From positions 62,001 to 126,000 of the forward strand of contig JAMXBD010001599.1 of assembly GCA_024138025.1 (NCBI GenBank): a DNA stretch of 64,000 bases, in the 5' to 3' direction. The translations under genes were made by a program, and so were the position numbers. The stretch comes from Combretum micranthum (lineage: Eukaryota > Streptophyta > Magnoliopsida > Myrtales > Combretaceae). This document shows positions 25,516 to 39,539 of this stretch, piece after piece (positions within the stretch are counted from its first letter, which is position 1; every line of letters starts with the position of its first letter). The notes beneath the pieces were generated by a model. That model saw only the letters and a list, made by a program, of their open reading frames with translations, did not search any database and was not told where the DNA came from.

Positions 25516-26205
25516 AGTATAAGACAAAATGCATTTTCACCTGACGAAGTGGCTATGCTTGAGGTAGGAATTTCTTAATATGTACCATGATTAGTTTCTA
25601 ATTATCTTTTGTAATGTCTACTTAGATTTTAATTCTTGTTATTTATGTGCTTAATAGACATATTCAAAGGCAACATAGACTTTGTTCATGACATGAACTT
25701 TCTCCTTCATGCTGTTAATTTTTCTTTCATTTCAGTTTTACAACAAGTTGCCTCACAAGCTATGCTTTCTCGAAGTTGAAGGAGTTTTAGAGATGATTCT
25801 CATCCTGTTTTTGTGTTCTTGTTGAAGCTACTAGATTTCATAACTTTGCTGGGCTGGTTTTTTATTTGTATTGATCATATTTTTTGTGTTGTTTTTTGGT
25901 TTTTTCTACTATGAAATTGTCAGTTTACTTATATTGATCAAATTTTTATTTTAAAAATTAGCTTTGATGTGTGTGTTTAAATTCTAAATCAAACAAAAGT
26001 ATTATTTATTTTCTTGCTATAGGTACACCATATTTGATGTCATATAAAGTATAAATACAAACAGATTCATAAAAAAAATTATTGGCTCATAAATACTTTA
26101 CAGGTTCCATAGGGTAACCTGTACCCTATAGGTATTATAGGATACGGGTACAGGATGGGTAGATAATGCTACAGAGTAGGGTCCAGGTAGCAAATCTACT
26201 ACCAT

Positions 26206-26765
26206 TAGGGATGCAATCGAGACAAGTTTGGGATAGGTCTTTTGAAATCCGAACCCGACCCGATTCTTAATGGGTGTTCCACAACCCAAGAAAAACCCTA
26301 TCGAGTTTTTTTTATCATTCCCAAAACCTGACCCGGTGGGGTTTTAAGGAACCCATAACCCGACCTGATCCGATTCGATTCCAAGATTTTCAATTTTTCT
26401 TAAAAAAAAAAAAAGAAAAAGAAAAAATTTTGTTTTAAGTTATTAATGATACAAACACTTGTATTGAAAGAATGAATTTTAGACAATAATATCATATAAA
26501 AGGATACAAACACTTCATTTTCACTTACTTTCATATACATAGAATATAAATGGGATCCTTGCTTTAATAACTTAATATTTTTAAATTTTTTATATTTCAA
26601 ATTTATGCTGGGTCGGGGTTTTCCAGTGGGTTACATAATAAACCCGAACCCGACCCTATAACTTATCAGTTTTTTTTTAATCTCAAAATCCACCCCAAAA
26701 CCCTATAGGGTTTTTAGCTGGTTGGGCGGTCGGGTATCATATAAGACTCGCCCCTTGCATCCCTA
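26206..26765. mobile_element. 560-bp hAT-type MITE nested in the hAT element
   Basis: Inverted ends TAGGGATGCAA (26206) and TTGCATCCCTA (ending 26765). Subterminal GGGTCGGG/CCCGACCC-type motifs fill both flanks, a known look of plant hAT MITEs. The flanking 8-mers are ACTACCAT and ACTACACA, matching in the first five bases, so the target duplication is imperfect. No coding. Inserted within the 3' part of the older hAT copy. Confidence 0.8.
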
Positions 26766-26829
26766 ACTACACAAGGTAGGATATGGCTAGTAACTCATAT
26801 CCTACCCACCCTGTACCCACTCACCCCTA

Positions 26830-26851
26830 GTGAGAGAGAGAGAGAGAGAGT
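26830..26851. repeat. (GA)n microsatellite
   Basis: GA dinucleotides directly follow the right end of the hAT element. A matching GA run lies at about 21702-21717 next to the left end, suggesting the element landed in a GA repeat. Confidence 0.85.
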
Positions 26852-26859
26852 TAATGAAA

Positions 26860-29800
26860 CTGTCCTATTAATGTGGTGAAAGTTTTTCCTCCTTAAATAT
26901 TTTTAAGAAAAATTACTATAATATATTATTTAATTGCTTTATTTGACATATTTAAGGGTGAAAAATATATTTAAAGATCTAGAGTACAAAACACTCAAGT
27001 TTTGGCCTAACAATAGAGATAGATAAAGCACTAATTATGTTCTTGTTATAGAAAAAAGCCTTTTTTATAGGAATAAATTAAATAGGATATATAATTAAAA
27101 GGCAAATACATAAGGTTTATGAAAGATTTCCGACCTACTATCATGATCTATCCTCTCATCTATCATGTTCATTCTTGCACACATCTCTACCCCAATGTTA
27201 ATATTATCTGCATCATGAAATCATTACCAATCTCACCTAACTCATATATTGTCTCTCAAACTTAAAGGAAAGATTGATTACATGTCTAGGTTCACAAGAT
27301 ATTTAAATATACTAGAAATTTTATATTTCAAGCCAATAATGAACCTAGCACTGCCTTTCTCCTTAGATTCAATGACTTCAAATCTAATGATTTGTGACAT
27401 AATCAACAACACACATCCCACCATGTCATAATCCCAGTAAATTCAAAATAAATCTCATCAATAATAACTTAGCATAAATTGTCATCGCATCAATCACTTT
27501 ATCATTTTCTATCATATAACATTAATCCCCCCTATCTTACCTCTTTTGGTCCTTTAAATATTTATACCAAGGTTAGCATAACCTATAAATTCTAATATCT
27601 AAATTTTGAATTATCGTACTTCTAACATCCAAACATCCATCCAACCTTTTGTTGAAAATCAATGTAAGCATCAAGACAATTACTATCAATGAATGAGAGC
27701 ATTTCTAATTAGTTTTTCAATAACAAATCACTTCACCAAATTTATCAACACCACCTTTCACCAACTAAATAATTTCACTACATCCTCCATCACCACCATC
27801 ATACCCACCATCACACCGATTACTACCACGACCATTAATTAGCTCTTCCTAGCATCATTAGACCACACGACATTTATTGTCTTTTTGCACAATAATAAAC
27901 ATAAACAATACACAATTTAGGCAAATGAGGTTGATTGCATCGACATTTGCGACCTAATTAGTTTATCTACTACTATACATAATCTCTATTTCATGCTATA
28001 ACTAATTGTCATTCGCAATTTCATCATCTACGCTATTGACCCACCTCACATAGAAGCCTTTTTAGATTTGTCACTCTCACTTCATATGCTTTAAATGATC
28101 CTCAATGTCCTACTAAAAGGAGAGTATAATAAGGTTTTACAATGTTCTACTAAAAGAAGAGTATAATAAGGTTAGATCTTGAACCCCTTGACCTTCCTCC
28201 ACCAAAATATATTAACATTCTCACCAATTATTATTATGTCTTTTTCCCTTACACCCTCTCATTAGCTACAGACATAAGCATACGTAAAGTTTTAGTCTAT
28301 TTTCTCATTTGCTTTCTTACAAACAATTCTCCTTTAACCTGCCTCCAGTATTGTGACATCCACCACAGACACTTCAAGTAAAAATCCTCAAAGTTCAAAT
28401 GATTGACCATAAAATTAAGTTTTTTGATCAACTTACCAGTAAAGGCCATGTCTTTTATGCTATGGACTTAGCAAATGTGTCAAACATAAGTACCATTACA
28501 CATGACACCAGTTTAACACAAGCACACCGTCATTCCTCCTCCCAATACCAAATAGATACAGATGGAATTCAAAGTGGATCAAATTGGTGTTAACTAATGT
28601 TGAAGTTGCAATTAAATTTTTTAGGGGTTTTACATGATCTTTTATGTTGAAAGCATAAATTTTTAGGGTTTTAAGGGTATAGAAATTAATAAGAAGTTGT
28701 CATCCCTGAACGTAATCTAGGTGTATCCAACCCCCACCATGTGCAATACTTAAGCATTGCACGAAAGGCTGTCCATTAAAAACAATGGTTTTATGTTGAT
28801 TGTATGCTTAAAAATACCATAAAAAAAAACATTTATTCAAAAGCTACTCATTAAAAGTAGATCATCATTACATATAGTATAGTTACATCAATAGTTCACT
28901 CAGGTTGATACTTCAAAAGAGTACTAGATTCCCATCTCTCAAAGCATAAAAGAAAACTTAGTACTTTATTTTGTAAACCATATGCTTATGATTAAGCCTT
29001 TAACAAAAGCTACATCAAACTTGAAAAGTCTTGACAAAGTATTTTTCCTAAAACAAACATCACAAGGTCATGGTTTGTAGTCGTCCCATGAAACTCTTTA
29101 AAATCTATGACATACCCTATTTGATTATAAAACTTATCTTCATCAACACCTATAATAGAAAATATAAGTCGGAGCCCAGTAGACAGCAACACAAACAACT
29201 ATAAAGTGGCATACACTCCTAATATGATGCAATGCAACAACCATTATGTTATATTCCAATAATTAGGTATATCGAGTCAATATTGGAGTGTTCAAATTTC
29301 GATAACAAACCATTAGAAAACCAGGGGTCCTGAGTAACAACAGCTACTTAGAGGGTTGATATAAGCGGCCCAAATATTTATATCACCTATAGGAACATCT
29401 AAAAAGATAATAGTTTCATCTAGGGTTCACAGTCATTTTGCATATTTACTTATCTTAATCCATAATATCATCTACTTCAACCGATCCCGTAAACGTGAAC
29501 TAAATCATATTACTTCCCTTTAAGTGTAAGTAAACATTATAATGATATCTTTACCCCTATCAACTATCCACAGAGCCAATTATAAATTGTCATTGCATCA
29601 TGACAAGGAGTTAGCTTAAGCACGTAACTAACCTACTTGGCTTCGAGCAAGGTTGTCACTCCTTAAACCAGATTAAACAACAAGCACAAGCAATTCAAAC
29701 ACTTAAGGTCGTCACTTAAGTTCGTCTTTGTTTATAGTTGTTTTAGGGATGCCTACCCTGGCAACCAACAATCAAGTTACGACATACCTAGATGAACTAG

Positions 29801-30080
29801 TATATCTAATAAATGATCAGTAGACAAATACAACTGAGTAGAAGAATTTGTTAAAAGGAAATCATTCAATATAAGATTTAATATCAAACCATAACTAAAT
29901 GCGAAACCCTAGATCAATTATCAAACCTAAATGAAAACTCATGTTAAAACATAATTTAGCATATTTGTACATATATCTACATAACACATTCCATTATTCT
30001 TGATTTTAAATTTAATTTAATTTTTTTAAAGGACACAAACGAAATACATTAGTCGAGAAACACAACCAAATACAATTTAT
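26860..30080. other. gene-free intergenic DNA
   Basis: AT-rich, with no convincing coding on either strand. A near-perfect tandem duplication of about 37 bp ('ctactaaaaggagagtataa' and its partner) sits at 28111-28165. The small open frame at 29010-29198 (-) has normal-looking composition but no recognisable domain and no supporting splice context. Confidence 0.45.
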
Positions 30081-30084
30081 CGTG

Positions 30085-30480
30085 TTTTTATCACGTTTTG
30101 TCTGTGGGTTAGCACTCAAAGAGAAACACAACATGATGGGGGAAGCCATGTTCCACTCGTGCTTTCCCTTGAGTTAGAAATTAATAAGAAGCATGATGTG
30201 ACAGGACAAGTCATATTCATCCTATGTTTCATCGATGTGCCAAATACTTCAAAGGTTAGAGAGAAACACGATAAGATAAGTCCAGTCGTGTCCTAGCTGT
30301 ATTGTTCCAAATTTACATTTATTAAACAAAATAGAGAGAACTATGGCTGAATAGGGCTTCCCGTGTACCAGTCGTGTTCCTTCTCGAGTGAGTTAAAGTT
30401 CTTTTATTTTAAGCAACAGAGAGGAGCATGACTAATTAAGGCACCCATGTTCCCCCGTACACTACTTCAAATAATAGGAT
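30085..30480. repeat. degenerate repeat with CGTGTTCC-type motifs
   Basis: Phrases such as 'gagagaaacacgataag', 'ccagtcgtgtcc' and 'accagtcgtgttcc' recur roughly every 100-130 bases in a diverged form. Similar acac...cgtgt arrays are seen in non-coding parts of some plant Ty3/gypsy elements; that origin is only a guess here. Confidence 0.4.
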
Positions 30481-30959
30481 ATGCTTCTTTTAACACTTAA
30501 ACATCATATTTTTGCTTCAACTAGCTTACACACACTCACTACACATACTTAGTAGCATCACATATGCATAACTTAACACTTATTCCATTTAACAACATCC
30601 ATAACTTCATTTTCACTACTAGTTTAACTTGTAAACCATGAAACTCACTTATACATCAAAACATCCAAAAAAACTTCATTATTCTACTCTTATAAGTTCT
30701 AAAGATTCAACTAAGCCTAAGGATCAACTCATTTTACTAATTCTATCTTTAATTCACAAAAAACTCATTTATATAAAAGTTACCTTTCGAAAGAAACATA
30801 TAATTAAATGATTAGAAAAATAAATAAAACTTTACCTTATATGACCTTGATTTTTAGATGAAGTCTTGAAGATACTTTTAGTGAATTGTTTGTAGATAAG
30901 TTGATGAAAAAAAAATTGCCTTGCTCTGTTTCTTCTATTGTCACGTTTGCTGCACGAGA

Positions 30960-31224
30960 ATTGTTCAGAATGGAATGGAATGGAATGGAATGGGAAGAAT
31001 GGAATGGAATAGAATGGGAGACGGAATGATATATTCATTCATTTGTTTAAATAAATCATGGAATTGAATTGATATGTTATTTGTCAAAAATATCCCTAAT
31101 AATTAATGTAAATAATAAATAAGTATGAAGATAAAAAGGTAATTCAATATTAATCATTTATGAGTAAAGAATGGAATCATGATTCCGCCTTCTAAAAGAC
31201 GGAATCGAATTGCCCTTCAAAGCC
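30960..31224. repeat. dispersed repeat, copy B left part, with GGAAT tandem run
   Basis: Starts with an (AATGG)n run at about 30967-31018 and continues with sequence matching 18990-19260 ('ttgtcaaaaatat', 'aatggaatca'). The rest of the copy resumes at 34874-34990 after the solo LTR. The repeat was therefore older than the LTR insertion. Confidence 0.6.
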
Positions 31225-34200
31225 TGAATTGTAAACTCCTAGATTTTTCGATAATATAAGCAAACCTTAAGAACTTGAAGTCAAACAGGAACCCTAAAGT
31301 TAACTTAGTTTTATGTTTAGTCTAGTGAGTCTAGATCCGGCAATCCCGTGTTCATAAACCCTAGAAAACGAAATTAAGATAATTATAGAAAATGGTTCGT
31401 ACTAATATAGGAAAGCTTAAAAATATCAGATTCTTAATTTTCTAGTGTCTTCAGATCCGAACGGGATCAGTTTTCAAAAACCATGCCCTGGTGCACTAGA
31501 TAGTAAAAATATTCCTACAACACCAATAGATTCGTAAAAATATAAGGTTTTCAAAAATATCAGTTTTAGAATTTTTCGGTAATTAAAAATATCAGATATG
31601 GCTTAATTACGCGTATTTTCTTTACTACTGCTATTTTAATTGTCTAGTCTACTATTCATAGTACTTTTCTACTATTTATCTATCTCTACTTTTTCTTACA
31701 CTTTATTCTTACACACTACCATACATATACCTTACAATTTACCTTCCTCATACAACTTTAATCACATCACACTTTACACATTACTTCTTTTATTACAAAA
31801 CAAACAAAATAAATTAATTTCCCCCTCTTACACAAGCAAAACCGGCACCATCCCTCTCTCCATCCATTTTATTTTATTTTTTAATTTATTCAATTACATC
31901 TAATTTCCACTCCAAAACTCTATAAATACCCACTTCCTCTTTCATTCTTTCATACAATTCATTTCCTACAAAAACTCTACCAAAATCACTCCATAAAATC
32001 TCTCTCAAATACTCTTCTAAATCCTCTCTTCTTTCCATAAACCATCTCCCACATATTTGCTACAAACCATTCCATTCCTCTTCACAAATACATAAACCTT
32101 AGGTAAAAATCTATCTTATTCATTCATCATGTTCATACTACAACTTAGCATGAGCTTAGTGTATGTTTCTTAGACTCATGAGAGTTAAAGAAGCAACAAT
32201 ATATTCATGTTTTGTTTTGTCTGTTCATGTTTCTATTCTTTTCTTTATGTTATTATTATGTTGTTTTTGTTATTGATATTACTATTTGTTTCTAATTTAA
32301 CTTATATAAAGTATTATATATATATTTATTTAGAGCATATAAGCTCATTTGTTATTTATTTACTTTCAAGCTATGCAATTTATTTATTTCATATTATTAA
32401 TAAGACTAGTCTTTCTAGCCTTAGACTTATCCATATCAAGTCAAAACAATTTTATTCTTTGCTTTTCTTTTCTTTTGGGATTAGTCTATTCTTAGTCCCG
32501 AGATACCTTGATGAAGCTAAGGTTCCCATTACTTGACTTTATTTTTATGCTCTTATTTTATTCATCTTATATTTGTTTTCATTACCTTTCTCATAGTTAT
32601 ATATTCTCATTCATGCATGAACATGTTGATATTGTCTCAACCATAATGAAAATGAGTTTTCTTAAGTAATAAAAATGAACTCTCTTTAAAATAAATTTTG
32701 TCACATAAGGAATAATTTTTCTATAAAAACTTAAAGTTTTATCTTAACAAATATTTTCTAAGATTAGATAAGTTTAACTCAGTTTTAGTAATAACACTAT
32801 ATTTGATTTTATCAAGAAATACATAAAGTAAAGTCATTACAAACTCTCTTTTCAAACTAATAAAATAAGAAAGTTTCTTTAAACTTAATTCCTTGTTTAA
32901 ACAAAAGTTTTCCTAAACTCCTTTATCAAAGTTTTCTACCAACACTCTAAAATACTAAAGTGTAGATAAGTTTTTTAAATTAACTTATAAGATCATTGAT
33001 ATTGTTCTATAAAGTGGATCTAATTTAGAAAAGCTTTAGAACATATAACCATGAAGTATTTAGAAAAAAAAAAACTATGTTTCCAAACTACTAGAAATAA
33101 AGTTATGGGAATCTTAAAAGATTAAAATTTCTTTTTGAAAATGTAATTATTCTCAAAATTAAGAAGTGGAGTTAAAAGAAGTAAATACTTACTAATAAAT
33201 TTTCCAAAACAAAACTAAAAGGAGATTTTTAAAGTCTTAGCTTCCTCACTTTTAAGACATTTTGTTTTACAAAATCATTGTTGAGACAACACCACTAAAT
33301 TCATGCATATAGTTAAGTCTATATATATATATATATATATATATTTATCAAGGATTTTTCAACCATACAAATATCTTTATTTTTGTACAAAAGCTCTTGA
33401 ATGAAGAAAAGTTTGAAACTTAAGTTTTGAAATTAGAATTTTCGAATCAAATCTGTACGTCACTATTCCGAGACCCTAATAACTTCTTTTGATAAAAATA
33501 ACCTTATAAATAGATAGATCTTTTCGAATAGGTAGAAATCGGTATATAATATGCAAAATTCTGAGTTAAAATGAGCAAATTATGGCCATTTTAAGTTGGG
33601 ATTTCCATTCATACGATTTTGACGAATTCAATAAGATAGATTAGAGAAATTGAGTAGATCTTGGATAAAATACTCACTTCGGATATTTCTTTTGTTTAGG
33701 CATTAAGGACTAAGATCTTCTCTTCCCCGAGGATTACTTCAACTCCTAGAAGATCGCTATGGACGATTGAGTTTCCTTTACGTTTATGTATTCGCGTATG
33801 TGCTTGTAGAATAGAGCACTAGCTGTTAGGAAAAGATAAAATTGATATGCATGTAGGATATCATGGGAATTATGTATGTGAATTGTTATGTGCGATCAAT
33901 GAACGATAAGTATATCGGAACCTAATCTGTGATTGATATAATTGCTTATATGTATATATTGCTATGTGTGCAATTATTGCTAGGTCACTTTAAATGATTT
34001 AATGTCATATTGGAATCCCTATATAATAAATTGCTTATGCATTTCACTTAGAATATCACTTCGAAATTTTGCTACTACTCCTCAGCGTAGGACCAGAAAG
34101 GTAAGCTACCTAGCTACATCTTGAGGGTTAGGATGTTAAAAGAATATGGCCTCAAAGTGTAGCAAAGCCTTATCGATCGCTTTAGGTATGAAAAGCCCAG

Positions 34201-34873
34201 GGACTAGTAGTACAATTCGTTGGAACCCCAAGACGCGCGCAAACTTTTAAAGAGGTCGTTTGAGGCCTAGTTCAAAGCATTCTCTAACCACCGATGGAGG
34301 GGTAAATCCATCATACATACGAAACCAAATAGTTGTATGTAATGTTTGATCATATGGTTGTTGTATTTCATATGCTTGATATAAACTTGGTTGATTGCTT
34401 GTTATGAGTACTTTTGCATAAGGAATATCTCACTAAGCAAGTTATGCTTATATCCCTATAAACTTTTGATATAGCAGAATTATCTTTTTGCACCCGAGAC
34501 CATTTTGATCCCCTGGGTAGATCCTCATTTTGGGAAGCTTTTGGAGGAATTTTGTTTTGAAGTCTAAGAGTAGATTTATTCTAAAATCTTCTAGCTTTTG
34601 TTATTTATCTTAGTAAAACCATGTTGTTATGGAATTATTAGGGGAATGCCCCATAGAAGTTGTAAGACTTTATATTTCAATGAAATATATTAAGTGATAT
34701 TTGCATGTTCTACTGCCAATATTTTAAAATGCATTACTCCACCAGTCTTCCTTTGATGTGAATGTACGTCTTGTACCGATATGGAAGCTTTCGAGTGACT
34801 GAGGTAGTCATTCTTAAGTTTTAATATTGCGTATGGCGGGCTGTCACGTTTAGGTACCCGTTGGGGCATGATT
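31225..34873 (+). mobile_element. solo LTR, about 3.6 kb (plus orientation)
   Basis: Aligns along its length with the reverse complement of 52211-55758. It begins TGAATTGTAAACTCC and ends TTGGGGCATGATT, against TGTAATTTGTAAACC and TTTGGGGCGTGACA in the other copy. There is no internal region, primer site or second LTR, so it is a solo LTR. A TATA box at 31921 sets the orientation. No clean target duplication is visible; TGAAT (31225-31229) and TGATT (34869-34873) are a one-mismatch alternative pair if the LTR is taken as starting at TGTAAAC. The parent family is not identified. Hydrophobic open frames inside it (31640-31903, 32207-32536) are not genes. Confidence 0.8.
31921..31928 (+). promoter_or_regulatory. 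TATA box of the plus-strand solo LTR
   Basis: TATAAATA, in a position matching the TATAAATA on the minus strand of the second copy at 55035-55042. Conservation in both copies supports it as the retrotransposon promoter. Confidence 0.65.
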
Positions 34874-34990
34874 GGAATCGTCAATTCGGCTTTTAAAAAT
34901 GCAACCAAACATAGAAATGGAAATAGAAGCCGGAATTGCAATTCTATTCCGGGTTCATTCATACATGCAAAACGTGGCATAAAGGTATTG
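34874..34990. repeat. dispersed repeat, copy B right part
   Basis: Continues the repeat of 30960-31224 on the far side of the solo LTR; 'ggaatcgtcaattcggcttttaaaaatgc' resembles 19230-19275 of copy A. Confidence 0.55.
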
Positions 34991-37900
34991 ATTAGGGTCT
35001 AATTTGGAGTTGATTTGCAATGTTTAAACATGACAATTATCCTTTAATATTTTTTTGAAGTGAACTTTGACTTTCTTGGCATCTTAATGCAAGGATCTAG
35101 TTTGTGATGGTGCATGCTAGGAAAACTTGGGTTGTGGGCTCATGGACTTGTTTTTGTTGTGGGCTTGGGTTTCATTTGTTGAAATTAAGCTTCTTTTGCA
35201 TCTTAAAGGATCAAATCACTTCAAAGCTTAACTAAATTGTAATTAAGGATGTGCAACTAGAAAAATAAAATAAACCATATGAGACGAACAAAAAATGATT
35301 ATGTTCTAACGCTTAGTCACACTAACATGTGAAATTCTATTAACTAAACTATCACAACCAATTTTAAACACTAAACAAGCAATACAAACATAAAATAAAA
35401 TTAGGTATAAGTAGTTTAGGACATTTCAGAAGTAATGGATATTAATTACTTAAATAATTAGATATTATTTACCGGTTATACAAGTTGAACTCTAGGTTAA
35501 TTAATTATGAGATCAATATTACTCTTGATGAATTTTTTTTTTTTTGCCAATTTAGTGCATTTATTTAAAATATTTATTAAAATAGGCTTACAATAAAAAC
35601 AATTGCCAAAATACATTTTTGAAATATCTTCTTTGCATTTAAATTTTAACTGCTATAGATGTTACCATTACAAAACTTACAAATTTTAAAAAAGTTTGTA
35701 AATATCTTCTTTTAAAAAATATGCAATACAATTTTTCATTTTTTTTCTTTACTCCTCTTCTCTATTTGGTTTCTACACTCATAAAAAGAAATTCTATTAT
35801 TATTGCTTCCTAGCATCTGCTAGAAGAGCATTTTGAATCATGGGGGGTATGCCTTTTGGTTTTCAATTAACAAATATACTATGATTGGCAGATTACCTTA
35901 AAGGATTGCGCTCAACATGCCTTAAGCTTTCATATAGTAATTTCAATCAATGATCTTAAGGAAAATTATGGCCTCCAATCAATCTGCTATGATGTTGCTA
36001 TTAGAGTTCTTGTTGTTAATTTTGTTGCTAATGCCATTACCGAAACTACGACGAATGGGCACATGGAGTTCCAATTCTTCATGCAAAGTCATTTCCAAAT
36101 ATATCAAAAATTGAAGTGTTTAATTGAAATAAATTTGAGAGATAACAAGAATGCATCTTCTATGTTCTAGATATGCATAGAGTTGTTTGTGCTCTTTATG
36201 CTATTACTAAAATATCCTAAATTTATGTTACAAGAGTAATAATAATAAAGATAATAATATTAATAGATAATAACAAAACATATTGGAAAAATATATGTAA
36301 ATATAACAATCAATAATGATAATAATAATTTTCAACAAACATGATAATGAATTATTAAGAATAAATAAAATAATATAACAATTAGAAGTTTAATAAAATT
36401 TACAAAAACAAATAATTAAGAGGAGGACAATAATTTATATGCATCACATGTCATAAAACAAGTAAAGAGAGGTACAATGGACAATTTAAGTGGTAACGAA
36501 CTTAATCAATACAACACATTAGAGTATGAAAGTAATTTCTATCTCATACTATAATTTATACATTTAAAGCATTTCTCTCTCACATAAAAGGCCTTAGTTT
36601 TCTCTTTTTTCTCATTTCTTATTGTCAAAACTTTTGCAAGAAGTTTTACTCTAAAAACTCTCTCTAAACCTTGTTAGAAGAAAACCACGAACAACACTCG
36701 CTCTTAGAATTTAGAGATCTACACAAGAGAAATGAAGAGAAAAGGGTAAGATAAAAACCTAAAATCTCTAATCTTTTAATCACAACACTAACACAAACTT
36801 AATCTTAGGATAATCAAGAATCAAAAGGAAGGAGGAAGTATGCTTAAGAAGCTTCAACAACAAGCAATTCCTTGAATGGTAGTGGTAGTTTAAGAGTATG
36901 TTTTTATTCTTCATAGGTAAGTAATCTTACTCATAATCTTGTATATATGTGTTTATGTTTTTGTGATTGATGATTTAATAATGAAATCATAGATTATGAT
37001 ATCTGATATATCGATTTAAGAATAGGTGATGAATGATGATGAATGTTTTGTGTTGAACAAAGGTTAGAAAATCATGGAAGTCATTGAGATGTAAAATCCA
37101 AATAAAAAATCAAATGAATTTATTTTTTAATAAAGTGTACCTATATTTCAACTAGAAACTTTCATGGTTTTTGAAGTACATTTATTATTTTTAAAAATTA
37201 AAATTACAAAATAGTAAAAATAGAGCAAAACTGAGTTTTTAACAACATAGTGGTTGAGATGTATAGGGCTGAACTGGTCACCTTTTCTTCTCTTTCTAGG
37301 GCGAAATTATAATGTTTTGAAAGAATTAGAAGTCTATTTTAACATGGTTTAAAGAGCCAGTCAAGAACTAGTCGGGAACATTCTCAATTTTATGAAAACT
37401 ATGTTGGTCAACAGTGTTGTTTCCCGTTTCAACTAGATTTGATTTTTATTTTTAATTCATATCAAACCAATTCAATTGGGTTGAACCAACTTAGAAATAT
37501 GTAAATATATGAGTTAGGAAGTTTAAATAAAAATTTAGCTTGATATTTGTCTAAAGATTAGTGACTCGGTCCAACTAAACTAGAGTGCGCACTAGTTTTC
37601 TATAGAAAGTGAAATATTAAATTAATAAGGAGCTTATTCTAATAAAATAAATAAGGGATAATTGTAAATAATATATATTCATATTGAAATGTGAATTTTA
37701 GATGATAATTTTTTTTTAGGAAATTAATTGATAAAATAGATATAAATAATCACTTATAAGTCAATAACAATCCTTTAGGAAGCTAGTTTAAGTTCTTTAA
37801 CACACTTAAAAATAAAGTTGAATTATTAATAATATGAATGGAATAATTACATCTTAAATAAGCTGTTTTACTTATTTAATTATTTATAAGATATATTATT

Positions 37901-38418
37901 TGGATCATCACCCTAAGGAATCAATCATTATAAATAAAATTAAATAGCTAAAACAAGTAGTTAATCAACGCCAATATATAGAATAATGCGAAACTTAAAA
38001 TTTTATTTAAAACTTGATATTTATCTATGGATAACATTTTAAGAAAAGAAATTAAGTGAAATATCAAACTAAAATGGGTGATATGTATAAGTAAATTGAG
38101 ACTTTAGTAATAAGTAATCTAATGAGAATGAATGATTGAATTGGTAACTTTAAAATTATTAAAATAATCTATTTATACAAATTTTTTTCTTTTGGATTAC
38201 CTATCGACTGTCTCATGGTAGGATTCACACTTATATACAAGTACGTAGTGACTTGGGTGTTGGTTGTTAGGATAGCATCATAAAATGAATTAATACTTAG
38301 CTTAAAGACAATCAAAATAGGGACTACTTGAATGTGCTTGTGTCCTTTTTGACATCCAATCCGAGAAAAGACAACCTTGTATGGTGATGCTAGCATGGTA
38401 GTTAAGTGCTTAAAGATG
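34991..38418. other. gene-free intergenic DNA
   Basis: AT-rich, without credible coding. The stretch 35870-35990 is listed separately. Nothing else could be bounded. Confidence 0.45.
35870..35990 (-). repeat. fragment shared with the MuDR relic at 60.7 kb
   Basis: 'ggcagattaccttaaaggat', 'caacatgccttaagct' and 'atttcaatcaat' reappear with changes at 60668-60735 ('ggcaagttatcttaagacag', 'agcatgcctgaagct'). There they lie next to a degraded MuDR transposase region, so this is probably a second fragment of the same family. Confidence 0.5.
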
Positions 38419-38995
38419 AAGTTTGTAGACACCCAATTTTTGCCCAATTAATTAAGGCTTAAAATTTAATTAAATTCATTTTTCCAAAAGCCTTAAGTAT
38501 TGATGAAATTGGCTAAGTGATCAAGGCATAGGCCAAATGGCCTGTTGATTAAACACATTGACCCAAACACACATTCAAGCTCAAGGACACAGGTTCAAAC
38601 CCTAGCAAAGGCAAATTTTTGCCTTTTTATCATTTTTGTCTTTTCATTTTCCTCAAATGTGACTTTTGCCTTACTTTGCATCAGTTTTTAACTGACAAAA
38701 CATCATTGATTGTCAAAATTGATGATGGAATTGCAAAGTGGTTATAGAATATGAAAGATTAGTGCAAAAAACAACCCAAAAGTTACAAAATTCAATGTAT
38801 AAAGCATTCAATTGTACATGAATGGGGAGTTACAAAAATTGATTGGATGAATCTGCATGGAATATGAAAACAATCATCAATTCATCAGTTTCAAACAATT
38901 TAATCATGGATTTTCGAATTAAATTCGTGAAAATCAAGAGGCAAAAATTGATTCATTTTTGAAACTGTTCGAAACTGAAAATTAAGCTTGCAACC

Positions 38996-39003
38996 TATAA
39001 ATA
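38996..39003 (+). promoter_or_regulatory. TATA box in the left LTR
   Basis: TATAAATA followed by AGGAGGTCC, identical in the right LTR at 46727-46734. It is the likely start-site element for the genomic RNA of the retrotransposon. Confidence 0.7.
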
Positions 39004-39539
39004 GGAGGTCCTAGGAGCAAAAGGCACAAGTCAATTTGAAGAAAACACACACATAACCATATCAATTCGAGATTCTCGAATTTAGGAAGAAAAATTCGAA
39101 TTTTTCAAATTCGAATTGATTAGATCAGATTTAATCCAAATTGAGTGTCGTAACAATGTTAGAAACTTGATTTGGATGATTTAGTGTGCTTGGATTTGAT
39201 CAAATTGATCAAATTAACCTCTGGAATTTTCTTTTTATTTTTGGATTCGCGCCGCCGTACAACCACCGCCGGAACCGCCACTTGCCGCTGTTCTGAGTGA
39301 ACACCACCACCATCAAAGGACACGCCACCACCATTGGAGTCGGGCCGACAAGCTTCCAGCCACCGAGGACCACCGGAGCCGCCGGAATCCGCCCCGAAAA
39401 GTCGCGTCATCGTCTTCTTCACCCGCTGGAGCTCCGAGATCCGACTCGAAGATCCGAATCCAACCCGGTCGGTCATCGGTCAAACGGTCGTCGGTCCTCG
39501 GTCAACTCAGATCAGACGGTCCAGATTCAATCAAGCAGA

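Larger units (their letters stand above)
21716..26829 (+). mobile_element. decayed hAT transposon
   Basis: About 5.1 kb enclosing a hAT transposase pseudogene. Both ends carry clusters of 'tacccaccctgtacc'-type motifs (for example 21880-21895 and 26806-26820), as expected for hAT subterminal repeats. The right end reads ...CACCCCTA; on the left TGAGCGGCTAAC aligns with the reverse complement of the right end (TGAGTGGGTACA), but the outermost bases are replaced by GA repeat. Both ends abut a GA microsatellite, so the target duplication is probably GAGAGAGA-like and the exact left boundary is uncertain. A smaller hAT MITE lies inside at 26206-26765. Confidence 0.75.

Noticed and set aside
29010..29198. 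Possible small protein on the minus strand
   Set aside because: Composition is unremarkable but there is no recognisable domain, upstream coding or splice context; such a frame is expected by chance.
31640..32536. Hydrophobic open frames that could be membrane proteins
   Set aside because: They lie inside a solo LTR, consist of T-rich low-complexity codons, and their similarity to 54406-54774 follows from LTR homology rather than protein conservation.
38580..38620. Possible tRNA T-arm (ggttcaaaccc)
   Set aside because: No acceptor, D or anticodon arm fits around it, and it is repeated in the other LTR, so it is just retrotransposon sequence.
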